A stretch of DNA of 64,000 nucleotides from Streptococcus thermophilus. GTDB lineage: Bacteria; Actinomycetota; Actinomycetes; Mycobacteriales; Mycobacteriaceae. The notes below the pieces were generated by a model. It was given only the letters and a program-made list of their open reading frames with translations. It made no database searches and was not told the origin of the DNA. The position numbers and the translations under genes were made by a program. The stretch spans positions 2,232,001 through 2,296,000 of the forward strand of contig UYIL01000003.1 of NCBI GenBank assembly GCA_900618065.1. Reading direction: 5' to 3'. Shown piece after piece: positions 1-8,684 of the stretch (its first letter is position 1; every line of letters starts with the position of its first letter).

Positions 1-2
1 AC

Positions 3-1139
3 ATGATGGCTCTCGCGCAGGACCCTACCGTCGACACGCAGTTGCGCAGCGCCATCGAGATCAACCTCCTCATGGAGGGATTGTTCCCGGGGGAGTACGT
101 GGGGGATGTGGCCAAGCATGCACTGCCGTTTGTGGCGTCGTTCGACCCGGAAACGGCCATTGAGAAGACCTGCGGCCTGCTCGCCCGGCTGATTGAGCTT
201 GACGAGGAGAACTCCGGCCGCGCCCACGAACTCCTCGATTTCGCTGTCTCACTCGCCGCCGCAGAAACGATTTCCTACCCGCTGCTGCGCGATCTGACTT
301 CCGCCGCGATCCAAACGGGGCGCCAGGTGGACGCCATCGCGATGATCGACAAGGCGCTGACTGAACAGCGCGTCAACCCTGATGTCGTGGACGATCCAGA
401 TGCTGCAGAAGTCATGCTGCGGCCGCTCAAGGGGATCCGGCTCGCACGCCTGGGCAGTGAACTACGCGGCGCGCAAGACATCCTCAGGGCCGCCTTCCTC
501 GCTGAACGCACAGGCGACATCACGCAGCACGTGGTGCTTATCGGCACCGCGCTCAACGTGCTTATCGACGCTCAACTCACCTCCCCCGCCGAAAACCTCG
601 CCGGCACCGCCGACCACCTCCTGAACACCACCGAAGACACGGCAGAACCGTGGGCCCGGCTCGAAGCCGCAGCGGCAATGGCACGCTTTATCACCCGCAC
701 CGGCGACGACTTCTTCGCCCAAGAATGGCCCGCCACCAGTCAGCGCTTCCAGTCCCTCACCGAGGAGGTCCTACGCCACGACGAGGACGCCCCCCAACTC
801 CTCGTGAAAACCTACGACTGGATCTCCGACCTGGTAGAACTACTCAGCAGCACCGGCCGCCACGACGAATCCATCGCGCTGAGCACCTGGGCAATCCCCG
901 TCCTTACCGAGGTGGGAAACCCTGTGGTGGCGACGCTCATCCGCGGCCGCAACGCCTTCGCCCTCGGCAGCGCCGGCCACCACGACGAAGCAGTGCTGGT
1001 CTTCGAGAACGTCTGGGAGCGCGCCCGCGACATCGACCGCTCCGACCTGATGCTCTGGGTGGAACTCCACCTCGACGAGTTCAGCGACCGCACCAGAGTG
1101 CCCGCCTACTCCGACCTGCTCGCCCGCCTGCGCGGCTAA
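3..1139 (+). CDS. helical-repeat (TPR-like) hypothetical protein, possibly 5'-partial
   Basis: The open frame runs from the window edge to a TAA stop; the ATG at position 3 may be internal, so the N-terminus may lie outside the window. The product is acidic and consists almost entirely of amphipathic helix pairs, for example AMIDKALTEQ near residue 116, HDESIALSTWAIPVL near 285 and HHDEAVLVFENVW near 327, which resemble TPR units. There is no signal peptide or membrane segment. TPR proteins usually serve as protein-binding scaffolds, but no partner is evident here. The next gene is on the opposite strand. Function unknown; a real gene on the basis of length and codon bias. Confidence 0.7.
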   Translation: MMALAQDPTVDTQLRSAIEINLLMEGLFPGEYVGDVAKHALPFVASFDPETAIEKTCGLLARLIELDEENSGRAHELLDFAVSLAAAETISYPLLRDLTSAAIQTGRQVDAIAMIDKALTEQRVNPDVVDDPDAAEVMLRPLKGIRLARLGSELRGAQDILRAAFLAERTGDITQHVVLIGTALNVLIDAQLTSPAENLAGTADHLLNTTEDTAEPWARLEAAAAMARFITRTGDDFFAQEWPATSQRFQSLTEEVLRHDEDAPQLLVKTYDWISDLVELLSSTGRHDESIALSTWAIPVLTEVGNPVVATLIRGRNAFALGSAGHHDEAVLVFENVWERARDIDRSDLMLWVELHLDEFSDRTRVPAYSDLLARLRG

Positions 1140-1211
1140 GCCGGCTGAAACCAGCTGAAGCCAGCCGCAGCCAGCCGCATCTCGATCCCGCAGCATCTGC
1201 GGGCTAGGGCT

Positions 1212-1382
1212 CTATTTCCAGCGGCCGCGGTAGCTCAGGCCGCCCGGCAGGTTGACCCACACGCCGCCGCGCGAGTTCACGGTGACCGGCCCGATCTTCT
1301 TGGACACCGACGCGCCCGAGCCCGACGTGTTCACCCAGGTGTTCTTGTTCAGCTTCTTTTTGCCACGGTACGTGAATCCCAT
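1212..1382 (-). CDS. DUF4236 small protein
   Basis: A 56-residue frame starting MGFTYRGKKKLNKNTW and ending GGLSYRGRWK. The layout is that of DUF4236: MGF(R/T)xR at the N-terminus, a central SGSGASVSKKIGPVTVNSRG segment, and a terminal LPGGLSYR, matching the family's GLPGTGLSYR. The protein is very basic and predicted to be mostly beta. DUF4236 proteins have no established function. The gene is monocistronic, convergent with the repeat protein ending at 1139, with its start beside a Pro/Met codon pair (CCCATGGGA). The family assignment is from the motif pattern only. Confidence 0.75.
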   Translation of the reverse strand: MGFTYRGKKKLNKNTWVNTSGSGASVSKKIGPVTVNSRGGVWVNLPGGLSYRGRWK

Positions 1383-1732
1383 GGGACAAGATCGTACGAG
1401 ATGTCGTGGCCGTCGCGGCCGTCAACCCGCACTATTCTCCAGAACTCAAGCAGGTGAAGCTAGGGCCTGGCTCGAATTCCGTTCCGTCCACCTGCCCGAA
1501 TCTTCCTCTGGGGCGGGCATTGGCCACGTCGCGCCCGCTATCAGCGAGAGCGGCCACATGCCCGCGAGGATGAGCGCGCGTTTCGTTCTGAGCTAACCGT
1601 TTCGGGGGAGGGTGTGGCCGGGGCGCAGATATAGTTTGCACCCGGCCGTCGCTAGGCGCCTAAAACCTCAGGTCATTCTCCCTTGCCGTAGCACGGATGC
1701 AATCTATATCTTGCGCGCCGTGCACCGACGGC
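1383..1732. other. 350-bp intergenic region without a convincing gene
   Basis: Lies between the DUF4236 start and the clpC terminator. TATA-rich stretches occur near 1629-1634 and 1701-1710, either of which could be a -10 box. A minus-strand reading near 1460-1570 gives a short hydrophobic peptide (MWPLSLIAGATWPMPAPEE) resembling a signal sequence, but it has no ribosome binding site and stops after 37 residues, so it is not called. Confidence 0.5.
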
Positions 1733-1778
1733 AAAACCCGCGCTCCCTCTCGTCGCGTGAGGGCAAGCGCGGGTTTTT
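1733..1778 (-). terminator. bidirectional intrinsic terminator downstream of clpC
   Basis: AAAACCCGCGCT pairs with AGCGCGGGTTTTT across a loop that contains a second short stem (CCTC/GAGG). T-runs flank it in both orientations. It lies about 30 bases beyond the clpC stop codon and would end the clpC transcript. Confidence 0.8.
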
Positions 1779-1810
1779 CGGCTCGGGCTGGCAGCCCGAT
1801 GGTTTACGGG

Positions 1811-4762
1811 CTAGGCCTTTTCGCCGTCACCGTCGGACAGGTCGTCTGGGTCCGGGCCGTCGGTGTTGTCGGGGCCGTCGGTGTTGTCGGGGCCGTCGAT
1901 GTCGTCAGTGCCGTCGGCGTTGCCGCCGTCATCGATGTCGTCGCCGTCATCGCCGTCGCGACCGTCACGCGGGCGATCGAGCAGCGCGGTGCCAGGGGCG
2001 CCGTCCTCGCCGAAGTTGCTCTCGGAGCCTGCGTCTGCGTCAGCCTCGGGGTCCGAGTCCGGGCCGGGTTCGCCAGTCTCATCCGGGTCGAGCGGCGTGG
2101 TGGCGCGGACCTGGTAGTCCTCCTGGCCGTCCTTGGGAGCGATGTCGCGGACATCGTCATCCTCCAGGTCACCGAAGGTGTCCTCCGGCAGCGGCTTCGG
2201 CTTCGGGGTGAAGGTGAACTCCGCATCCTCGTAGTCGCGCGGGGAGTCGGTCTTGCCGTCCCAGTTGGTCACACCGACCTCGATGATTTCGCCGGCACCG
2301 ATCTCACCGAAGAGGATCTTCTCAGACACGACATCCTCGATCTCGCGCTGGATGGTCCGGCGCAGCGGGCGTGCACCCAGCACGGGGTCGAAACCGCGGG
2401 CGGCAAGGAGGTTCTTTGCATCTTCCGACAGTTCGATACCCATGTCTTGAGCCTCGAGGTTCTTCTCCAGGCGGCTGCCGAGCAGCTCCACCATCTCGAC
2501 GATCTGCTCCTGGCTGAGCTGGTGGAAAACCACAATCTCGTCGATACGGTTGAGGAACTCGGGGCGGAAGTGCTTCTTCAGCTCGTCATGAACCTTTTGC
2601 TTCATGCGCTCGTACTGGGCATCCGAATCGGTGGCGCTGTCACCGCTGAAGCCCAGTCCGACGGCCTTGGAGATGTCGGACGTACCCAAGTTGGAGGTGA
2701 AGATCAGCACCGTGTTCTTGAAGTCCACGTTGCGGCCCTGGCCGTCGGTGACATGGCCCTCTTCGAGCACCTGCAGGAGGGTGTTGTAGATCTCCTTGTG
2801 GGCTTTCTCGATTTCGTCGAAAAGCACGACGCTGAACGGCTTGCGACGGACCTTTTCCGTGAGCTGGCCGCCCTCTTCATAGCCAACGTATCCAGGAGGC
2901 GCACCGAACAGACGCGACGCGGTGAAGCGGTCGTGGAACTCGCCCATGTCGACCTGGATCAGCGAGTCCTCGTCGCCGAAGAGGAACTCGGCGAGCGCCT
3001 TGGACAGCTCCGTCTTACCCACACCGGACGGGCCGGCGAAGATGAAGGAGCCGGACGGACGCTTCGGGTCTTTGAGGCCTGCACGCGTGCGTCGGATAGC
3101 GCGCGAGACTGCCTTGACAGCGTCGTCCTGGCCGATGATGCGCTTGTGCAGCTCGTCTTCCATGTGCAGCAGGCGGGAGGACTCGGACTCGGTGAGCTTG
3201 AACACGGGGATGCCGGTCCAGTTAGCCAGCACGTCCGCGATCTGCTCCTCGCCGACCTCCGCGATGTCCTCCAACTCGCCGGCGCGCCACTGCTTTTCCT
3301 TCTCAGCGCGCTCCTCACCCAGCTTACGCTCGGTGTCGCGCAGGCCGGCGGCCTTCTCGAAGTCTTGGGCGTCGATAGCCGCTTCCTTCTCGCGGCGGAC
3401 TTCGGTGATCCGGTCGTCGACCTCGCGCAGGCCCTTCGGAGCGGTCATGCGCTTGATGCGCATGCGTGCGCCAGCCTCATCGAGGAGGTCGACAGCCTTG
3501 TCCGGCAGAAATCGGTCGTTGATGTAGCGGTCCGACAGGTTAGCTGCGGCAGCGAGCGCGTCGTCAGTGTAGGAGACGCGGTGGTGCGCCTCATAACGGT
3601 CGCGCAGACCCTTGAGGATCTGGATGGTGTTCTCCACCGACGGCTCGTCGACCTGCACCGGCTGGAAACGGCGCTCGAGGGCGGCGTCCTTCTCGATGTG
3701 CTTGCGGTACTCATCCAGCGTGGTGGCACCGATAGTCTGCAGCTCGCCGCGGGCCAGTTTCGGCTTCAGCAGCGACGCAGCGTCGATCGCGCCTTCTGCG
3801 GCACCCGCGCCGACGAGAGTGTGGATCTCATCGATGAACAGGATGATGTCGCCGCGCTGGTTGATCTCCTTGAGCACCTTCTTCAGGCGCTCCTCGAAGT
3901 CGCCGCGGTAGCGGGAGCCGGCGACGAGGGAGCCGAGGTCGAGCGAGTAAACCTGCTTGTCCTTCAGAGTCTCAGGAACCTTGCCGTTGGCAATGTCCAG
4001 GGCGAGGCCCTCCACGACGGCAGTCTTACCCACACCGGGCTCACCGATGAGCACCGGGTTGTTCTTGGTGCGGCGCGACAGCACCTGCATGATGCGCTCG
4101 ATCTCCTTGTCGCGCCCGACGACCGGGTCAAGCTTGCCTTCCTTGGCGGCGGCGGTGAGGTTGCGGCCGAACTGGTCCAGCACGAGCGAGTTGGAGCGCT
4201 CGCCCTGGTTGCCTCCGCGGCCAGAGCCCATGCCGCCCATACTGCCGGAGCCAGCACCGGCACCGGTCAGACCGGGCCCACCCTGCTGACCTTCGGCGAT
4301 CTCCGGGTTCTGGCCCTCGCCGCCCTCGTAACCGGACAGCAGCTGGATGACCTGCTGACGCACGCGCGGCAGGTCCGCGCCGAGCTTAATCAGCACCTGC
4401 GCTGCCACACCTTCACCCTCGCGGATGAGGCCGAGGAGCAAGAACTCCGTTCCGATGTACTTGTGGCCCATCTGCAGCCCCTCACGCAGGGACAGCTCCA
4501 GCACCTTCTTAGCGCGGGGTGTAAACGGCACGTGGCCGGTGTGCGGCTGGGAGCCGCGGCCGATGATCTCTTCGACCTCGCGGCGGACATCGTCAAGGTT
4601 AATGCCCATGGATTCAAGGGCCTTGGCGGCAACGCCTTCACCCTCCTGGATCAGGCCGAGCAGGATGTGCTCGGTACCGATGTAATTGTGGTTCAGGTCG
4701 CGTGCTTCCTGCTGGGCCAGCACGATCACGCGCCGTGCACGGTCTGTAAACCGCTCAAACAT
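1811..4762 (-). CDS. clpC: ATP-dependent Clp protease ATP-binding subunit ClpC
   Basis: Class I Clp/Hsp100 unfoldase that threads substrates into the ClpP1P2 peptidase. 983 residues, start chosen at [12 protein letters not shown] with an AAGGGG ribosome site; an upstream in-frame extension is rejected because it precedes this conserved N-terminus. Order: two Clp_N repeats (1-145), Gly-rich linker (150-190), AAA-1 with Walker A GEPGVGKT at 240-247, a UVR-type middle domain ([18 protein letters not shown]), AAA-2 with GPSGVGKT and the C-terminal D2 domain. After the usual end the protein continues for roughly 100 acidic residues, including DGPDNT repeats. Corynebacterial ClpC is normally about 925 residues, so the tail is extra. 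A ClgR-like operator lies about 130 bp upstream. Confidence 0.97.
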   Translation of the reverse strand: MFERFTDRARRVIVLAQQEARDLNHNYIGTEHILLGLIQEGEGVAAKALESMGINLDDVRREVEEIIGRGSQPHTGHVPFTPRAKKVLELSLREGLQMGHKYIGTEFLLLGLIREGEGVAAQVLIKLGADLPRVRQQVIQLLSGYEGGEGQNPEIAEGQQGGPGLTGAGAGSGSMGGMGSGRGGNQGERSNSLVLDQFGRNLTAAAKEGKLDPVVGRDKEIERIMQVLSRRTKNNPVLIGEPGVGKTAVVEGLALDIANGKVPETLKDKQVYSLDLGSLVAGSRYRGDFEERLKKVLKEINQRGDIILFIDEIHTLVGAGAAEGAIDAASLLKPKLARGELQTIGATTLDEYRKHIEKDAALERRFQPVQVDEPSVENTIQILKGLRDRYEAHHRVSYTDDALAAAANLSDRYINDRFLPDKAVDLLDEAGARMRIKRMTAPKGLREVDDRITEVRREKEAAIDAQDFEKAAGLRDTERKLGEERAEKEKQWRAGELEDIAEVGEEQIADVLANWTGIPVFKLTESESSRLLHMEDELHKRIIGQDDAVKAVSRAIRRTRAGLKDPKRPSGSFIFAGPSGVGKTELSKALAEFLFGDEDSLIQVDMGEFHDRFTASRLFGAPPGYVGYEEGGQLTEKVRRKPFSVVLFDEIEKAHKEIYNTLLQVLEEGHVTDGQGRNVDFKNTVLIFTSNLGTSDISKAVGLGFSGDSATDSDAQYERMKQKVHDELKKHFRPEFLNRIDEIVVFHQLSQEQIVEMVELLGSRLEKNLEAQDMGIELSEDAKNLLAARGFDPVLGARPLRRTIQREIEDVVSEKILFGEIGAGEIIEVGVTNWDGKTDSPRDYEDAEFTFTPKPKPLPEDTFGDLEDDDVRDIAPKDGQEDYQVRATTPLDPDETGEPGPDSDPEADADAGSESNFGEDGAPGTALLDRPRDGRDGDDGDDIDDGGNADGTDDIDGPDNTDGPDNTDGPDPDDLSDGDGEKA

Positions 4763-4892
4763 GTGGCAACCCCTTAAGTGGCTAAAGACAGCTAAATTTC
4801 GTTCCACCCACCATAACGCGCAGCCGCCAAACCACTTCCCCGCTTGAAGTCTCCTTCCACCGAGGAAACACAAAAGTCCAGCTCAATAGCAT

Positions 4893-4909
4893 GTTCGCCA
4901 GTAGCGAAC
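4893..4909. promoter_or_regulatory. ClgR-like operator upstream of clpC
   Basis: GTTCGCCAGTAGCGAAC is a palindrome with CGC-N5-GCG, as in the published corynebacterial ClgR consensus WNNWCGCYNANRGCGWWS (recalled from memory); only the central A differs. ClgR activates clpC and clpP1P2 in corynebacteria, and the site lies 130 bp before the clpC start, so activation of clpC under proteolytic stress is the expected role. Confidence 0.7.
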
Positions 4910-4926
4910 ACTGAGCTGCGCCCCTT

Positions 4927-5607
4927 TTAGCAGGGATCCAGAGCGAGGCGCTCCTCATCGACATCGACATTGGAGTTGGCGGGGAAGTCCCCGTCGACAA
5001 GCGGGCGGGCGTTGCCGCCGTACCGCGACTTCGCATCGCACACCCCGGATTTGTCGGCGCCGTGATCGAGGTAGACGGGGTAGATGTCGTGCCCGTGGAC
5101 CCGCGGGCGTAACGACGCACAGTGGCCCGGCGTGGTGAACTCCGCCCCACTCGGCGCGGACGCAAGCGCTTCTGCGAGACGTTGGGTCGGGTCGCCCAAC
5201 GATGGATCCGCGATAATCGAGTCCACGATGAGGACGTACCTGCCATCGCAGTTCGGCTGGGAAGCACGCTTCCCGCCCGCATGGGTGATGTAGTTCCCGC
5301 CGTCATCGCTCGGTTCCTCGGCCGCAGAAGAGCTGGACGATGGGGGCTTCGTTTCCGTCTCCTCCTCTGACTCTTCGGTTTCACTGCCACGGTCTTTCTT
5401 CTCGGCAGCGACCTTCTCCTCTTCTTCTGCTGACTCGGTCTGCGTGGGTGCAACCGTCGTGAATGCCACTTCGTCTTCAGATGGGGCATCGCCGGAGCAT
5501 CCGGCCAACCCGGCGGACAGAACGAAAGCGCCGCACGCACAAGCGGTGCGGAGGCAGCGAGTGGCGAGCAGATTCTTCCGGGAACGCGGAGAGGTCATCA
5601 TGTCCAT
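4927..5607 (-). CDS. putative lipoprotein, family shared with the gene at 12573-13094
   Basis: 226 residues starting MDMMTSPRSRKN with GAAGGGA as ribosome site. The signal peptide ends in the lipobox LAGC, followed by a Ser/Glu-rich spacer (about residues 45-95) and a compact C-terminal domain. That domain carries CDGRYVLIVDSI, DPSLGD, GHDIYPVYLD, AKSRYGGNARPL and terminates in RLALDPC, with four cysteines. The same phrases occur in the shorter protein at 12573-13094, so the two are paralogues. Likely anchored to the outer face of the membrane; function unknown. It is transcribed divergently from the next lipoprotein gene. Confidence 0.85.
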   Translation of the reverse strand: MDMMTSPRSRKNLLATRCLRTACACGAFVLSAGLAGCSGDAPSEDEVAFTTVAPTQTESAEEEEKVAAEKKDRGSETEESEEETETKPPSSSSSAAEEPSDDGGNYITHAGGKRASQPNCDGRYVLIVDSIIADPSLGDPTQRLAEALASAPSGAEFTTPGHCASLRPRVHGHDIYPVYLDHGADKSGVCDAKSRYGGNARPLVDGDFPANSNVDVDEERLALDPC

Positions 5608-5814
5608 TACTTTATTCCCTTCATCAAACACATTGGGTGAAGTGTGGACTAGTCCCCAGTCGAGCTGTGAGCGAACTGCGCGCAAGCTTAGGGTTTGGAG
5701 GGCAACTGAGACAACAGAGAGAACTCGCGCGGACGTTCTGCGGCACGGTCCACGAGAAGCTACCTCGGCCTACCGGTTAGGATGAAGCAGGATTTCGCAG
5801 AAAGGACCCCCGTG

Positions 5815-6495
5815 ATGCACACTCCCCGCCGCGCCCGCATGGTCGCAGCTGCTGCCGCTGTCTTGCTCTCCAGCACTCTCGTGGCGTGCTCCGGGGACGA
5901 AGACATGGTGGAAGAGCCGAGCTTTGCCACCGCCGCCCCGGATACCGCCAGCGAGAGCGACGACGAAGAGACTTCCCAGCCGGAGACGGAGACCAGCGAG
6001 ACGGAATCGTCCACGGAGGCCACCACGTCGGGTGCGAAGGCGAGCAAGAATCCGCTGGACAACGGTGACGGCACTTACCGTCTCACCGCAGACGAGCCCG
6101 GCCCCGGCGCGGCCGAGGAGATTGAGTCGGTCTTCACCAGCAAGGATATGGAAAAGCACGGGTTCACCAAGTTCACCTTGACCACCTCGACGAATGAGCG
6201 CAATGGAAACATGCAGTGGGTGATGGGCTCATCCGGCAGCACCTCTATGTACTTCACTGCGGAGGCCGAAGATCTGGCAGGCAACCCCTACTACGGCACG
6301 TGCAGGTACGAGGCCTCGTTCATCGACGACGAGGGCAACGCCACCCCGAGCCCGGATATCTACAGCGGGTCCTCTAAATGCACGGGTCAGCTCAGCGTCA
6401 AAATCCCCCGCACGGGCGACTTCACCTTCGAGCTCACCATCACCAACCCCGGTTATGAGCCGCTGGTTATCCGTCAGCCGATCAAGGTGGTCTAA
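5815..6495 (+). CDS. putative lipoprotein
   Basis: 226 residues. ATG at 5815 (MHTPRRARM) is preferred, 8 bases after AAAGGA; an in-frame GTG immediately before is an alternative. The signal peptide AAAAAVLLSSTLVAC ends in a VAC lipobox. A Thr/Ser/Glu-rich linker (to about residue 85) leads to a beta-rich domain with YYGTCRYEASF, GSSKCTG and a terminal repeat-like ELTITNPGYEPLVIRQP. Two domain cysteines could form a disulfide. It faces away from the lipoprotein gene at 4927-5607. No family recognised. Confidence 0.85.
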   Translation: MHTPRRARMVAAAAAVLLSSTLVACSGDEDMVEEPSFATAAPDTASESDDEETSQPETETSETESSTEATTSGAKASKNPLDNGDGTYRLTADEPGPGAAEEIESVFTSKDMEKHGFTKFTLTTSTNERNGNMQWVMGSSGSTSMYFTAEAEDLAGNPYYGTCRYEASFIDDEGNATPSPDIYSGSSKCTGQLSVKIPRTGDFTFELTITNPGYEPLVIRQPIKVV

Positions 6496-6570
6496 CTGGC
6501 GTTCGCTCCAGCCTCGCGCGATAAAGTCACCAGATAAGGTGTGCGTTATCGCGTGAAAGGAGTCTGGCTC

Positions 6571-7278
6571 GTGCTGCCGAAGGGGCATTTGCTTATCGAC
6601 GACCTCGTTGGCCACGCCATTTCCCTTTCCCCCGGCCGCGAACTCACCCTCGGACGGGCTGCGGCATTCCCCGTCGGGGAGGATGACCCCGCCATGCACC
6701 GCCGTTTCCTGCACATCTGGAACACCGGCGGGGCGTGGATGATCAAGAACACCGGCTCGTTCATCACCGCCCGGATCATTGCGCGGGGCAGCAACCGGTT
6801 CAGCCCGCAACGCTTGTCACCTGGGGCAACGTTGCCGCTGCCGCCTGGAGAAGTGTCGCTGACGTTTGACACCAAGCACATGGCCTACGAAATCGCCCTG
6901 GTCAACGCTGCTGCCGGCCGCAGCCCGGACCCCGGCCCGGTTCCTGATGCACCGTTCACAGCCGAGCAGTTCGAACCGTCCTACGAACAGCAGCGCCTCC
7001 TGTATGCCCTGGCCGCGCCGCTGTGGAAAGATCCGTCAGCGGAGCCGCACTTGGTCGTGGCCAGTAACGAGGAACTGGCCGCGGAATTGGGGTGGACCCC
7101 GAAACAGACCAACCAGCGTATGCAGCGCATCGTTGAAGCCCTTGAGCGCGCCGGGGTGCCTGAATTCCGCCGCGGGCCTACGCAGGTTCCGCGCCGCATC
7201 CAACTGGCTCAGTACGCCTCTGAGCATTTCGCCCAGCCCGACGTGCACGGGGATGGCCAGAAAGACGTGCGCCGGTGA
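6571..7278 (+). CDS. divergent FHA domain plus winged-helix protein coupled to the kinase
   Basis: GTG start at 6571, 8 bases after AAAGGAG, giving MLPKGHLLIDDLVGH. Residues about 20-115 look like a divergent FHA domain: LTLGRAAAF (the GR strand), then a D-P-A-M-H-R-R-F-L-H-I segment in place of SRxH, then WMIKNTGSFITA. A C-terminal helix-turn-helix follows (EELAAELGWTPKQTNQRMQR, about 155-205), whose LxxLGWT-Q-R layout suits DNA binding or a wing domain. FHA domains bind phosphothreonine, so it is a plausible substrate or reader of the kinase encoded next. The stop overlaps the kinase GTG by 4 bases, so translation is coupled. Assignment from the motif pattern only. Confidence 0.75.
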   Translation: MLPKGHLLIDDLVGHAISLSPGRELTLGRAAAFPVGEDDPAMHRRFLHIWNTGGAWMIKNTGSFITARIIARGSNRFSPQRLSPGATLPLPPGEVSLTFDTKHMAYEIALVNAAAGRSPDPGPVPDAPFTAEQFEPSYEQQRLLYALAAPLWKDPSAEPHLVVASNEELAAELGWTPKQTNQRMQRIVEALERAGVPEFRRGPTQVPRRIQLAQYASEHFAQPDVHGDGQKDVRR

Positions 7279-8675
7279 CCGCTGCTGAGTATCCGCTGAA
7301 CTCTGCGGAGTACAACAAGTTCGTCGTCGAGCTCGCCGGCCTTGGTTATGAGGTCGAAGGAATGATCGGCCGCGGCGGCATGGGCACAGTTTTCCGCGCC
7401 CGCCAACGCCACCTGGACCGCACTGTGGCGGTGAAGGCGATGTCGCGCGAGCTCATCGCCGATCCCACCGCCCGCCGGCGGTTTGATGCTGAAATGCGCA
7501 CCATGGCCGCCTTGAAGCACCCCGCTATCGTGCGCGTGGAGTACGGGGCGATAACCGCCTCCGGCATCCCGTTTTTCGTCATGGAGTTCATTGAGGGGCA
7601 GTCGCTGGACAAAGTGCTTGCTTCTCGACGGGGGCGGGGATTCGGGGTGGCGGCGACCGTCGATAAGCTAGCGCCGATTGCTCGCGCACTGGACTTTTTG
7701 CACTCTGAGCGCAAACCGGTCGTCCACCGCGATGTGAAACCCGCGAACATCATGATGTCTCCGGATGGGGCGGTGCTGACCGATTTCGGGATCTCCTATA
7801 TTGCCGATGACACGCGGTTGACACAGGAGGGAACGATCATCGGCACCGACGCGTACTTGGCGCCGGAACTCTTCGCCGCGGGCGCGCTCCGCAACGGGTC
7901 GGCGCCGCAGCCAACGCCGGCGAGCGACAACTACGCCTTCGCGCTCATCGCGCTGGAAATGATCTCCGGGGTCAGCCTGCGCTCAACCATGTCCGGGCAA
8001 GCGTGGCGCGGTCCCCGCGATCTGGGGGCGCTGCGCGATGTGCCGGCCGCCGATGTCTTCGCCCGCGCCCTGTCGAACGATCCTGGCCAGCGGTATGATT
8101 CCGCGACTGAATTCATGCGCGCATTGGCGAAATCGGGCGGCCGCGGTGCGACCAAGACAATGCCGACGGCAGCGGATCGTGCTGTTTACGCCCCGCCGAA
8201 GCGCAAGAACCGCGTCGCGCGTGCCGTCGCGGCATTGGCGTTGGTACTAGTTGTGGGCGGGGCTGGTACGGGCGTGTGGTTCCAGACGCAGCGTTCCTGG
8301 AGCGGCGCCGACCGCGTGCTCGTCGACTCCTTCCCAGGTCTTCTGCCCAGCCACAACAATGCGAGGGGCTGGCGCGGCACCGAGTGCGCGAGCGCACAGC
8401 CTGACGAGGGCCAGCAGGCCAAGATCGTCTGCCGCGGCGACGACTTGGTCTATGTCATCGCGGACTTTGGCACGTCGGAAAACCGCGAGCGTTTCACACC
8501 TTCCGACGACATGGGTTCTTTCGAAGCCGGTTCCTGCCGCATGCGCACCGGCAGTTTGACGGGTAGCGACGGCACATTCGTGGTGGTGCCGTCGGCCCCG
8601 CGCGACTTCGCAGCCGTGGTGCTCAACGGAGCGGACGCAGACGATGCCCGCTTCCACATCCCCATCTGCCGCTGA
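7275..8675 (+). CDS. transmembrane serine/threonine protein kinase (PknB-like) with four-Cys ectodomain
   Basis: 466 residues, GTG start overlapping the upstream stop (GTGA). The cytoplasmic kinase domain is complete: GRGGMGTVF loop (32-40), VAVK lysine at 54, VHRDVKPANIM (150-160), DFG (170-172) and a GTDAYLAPE activation-segment end (190-198). A juxtamembrane basic stretch is followed by one membrane helix at about 313-335. The extracellular part has no PASTA repeats; instead it is a domain of about 125 residues with Cys near 370, 385, 420 and 464 and the phrase GWRGTEC. The same domain ends the pseudokinase at 8685-10103 and the J-like protein at 14703-15578. Signal sensing outside and phosphorylation inside is the inferred role. 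Confidence 0.93.
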   Translation: MTAAEYPLNSAEYNKFVVELAGLGYEVEGMIGRGGMGTVFRARQRHLDRTVAVKAMSRELIADPTARRRFDAEMRTMAALKHPAIVRVEYGAITASGIPFFVMEFIEGQSLDKVLASRRGRGFGVAATVDKLAPIARALDFLHSERKPVVHRDVKPANIMMSPDGAVLTDFGISYIADDTRLTQEGTIIGTDAYLAPELFAAGALRNGSAPQPTPASDNYAFALIALEMISGVSLRSTMSGQAWRGPRDLGALRDVPAADVFARALSNDPGQRYDSATEFMRALAKSGGRGATKTMPTAADRAVYAPPKRKNRVARAVAALALVLVVGGAGTGVWFQTQRSWSGADRVLVDSFPGLLPSHNNARGWRGTECASAQPDEGQQAKIVCRGDDLVYVIADFGTSENRERFTPSDDMGSFEAGSCRMRTGSLTGSDGTFVVVPSAPRDFAAVVLNGADADDARFHIPICR

Positions 8676-8684
8676 CTCCCCCGG

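Noticed and set aside
1460..1570. A 37-residue minus-strand peptide with a signal-like hydrophobic start.
   Set aside because: No ribosome site, short, and not related to neighbours.
1697..4777. A 1026-codon open frame on the plus strand opposite clpC.
   Set aside because: It is the antisense shadow of clpC; composition is Val/Leu/Ala-rich with no domain, and clpC has all its motifs.
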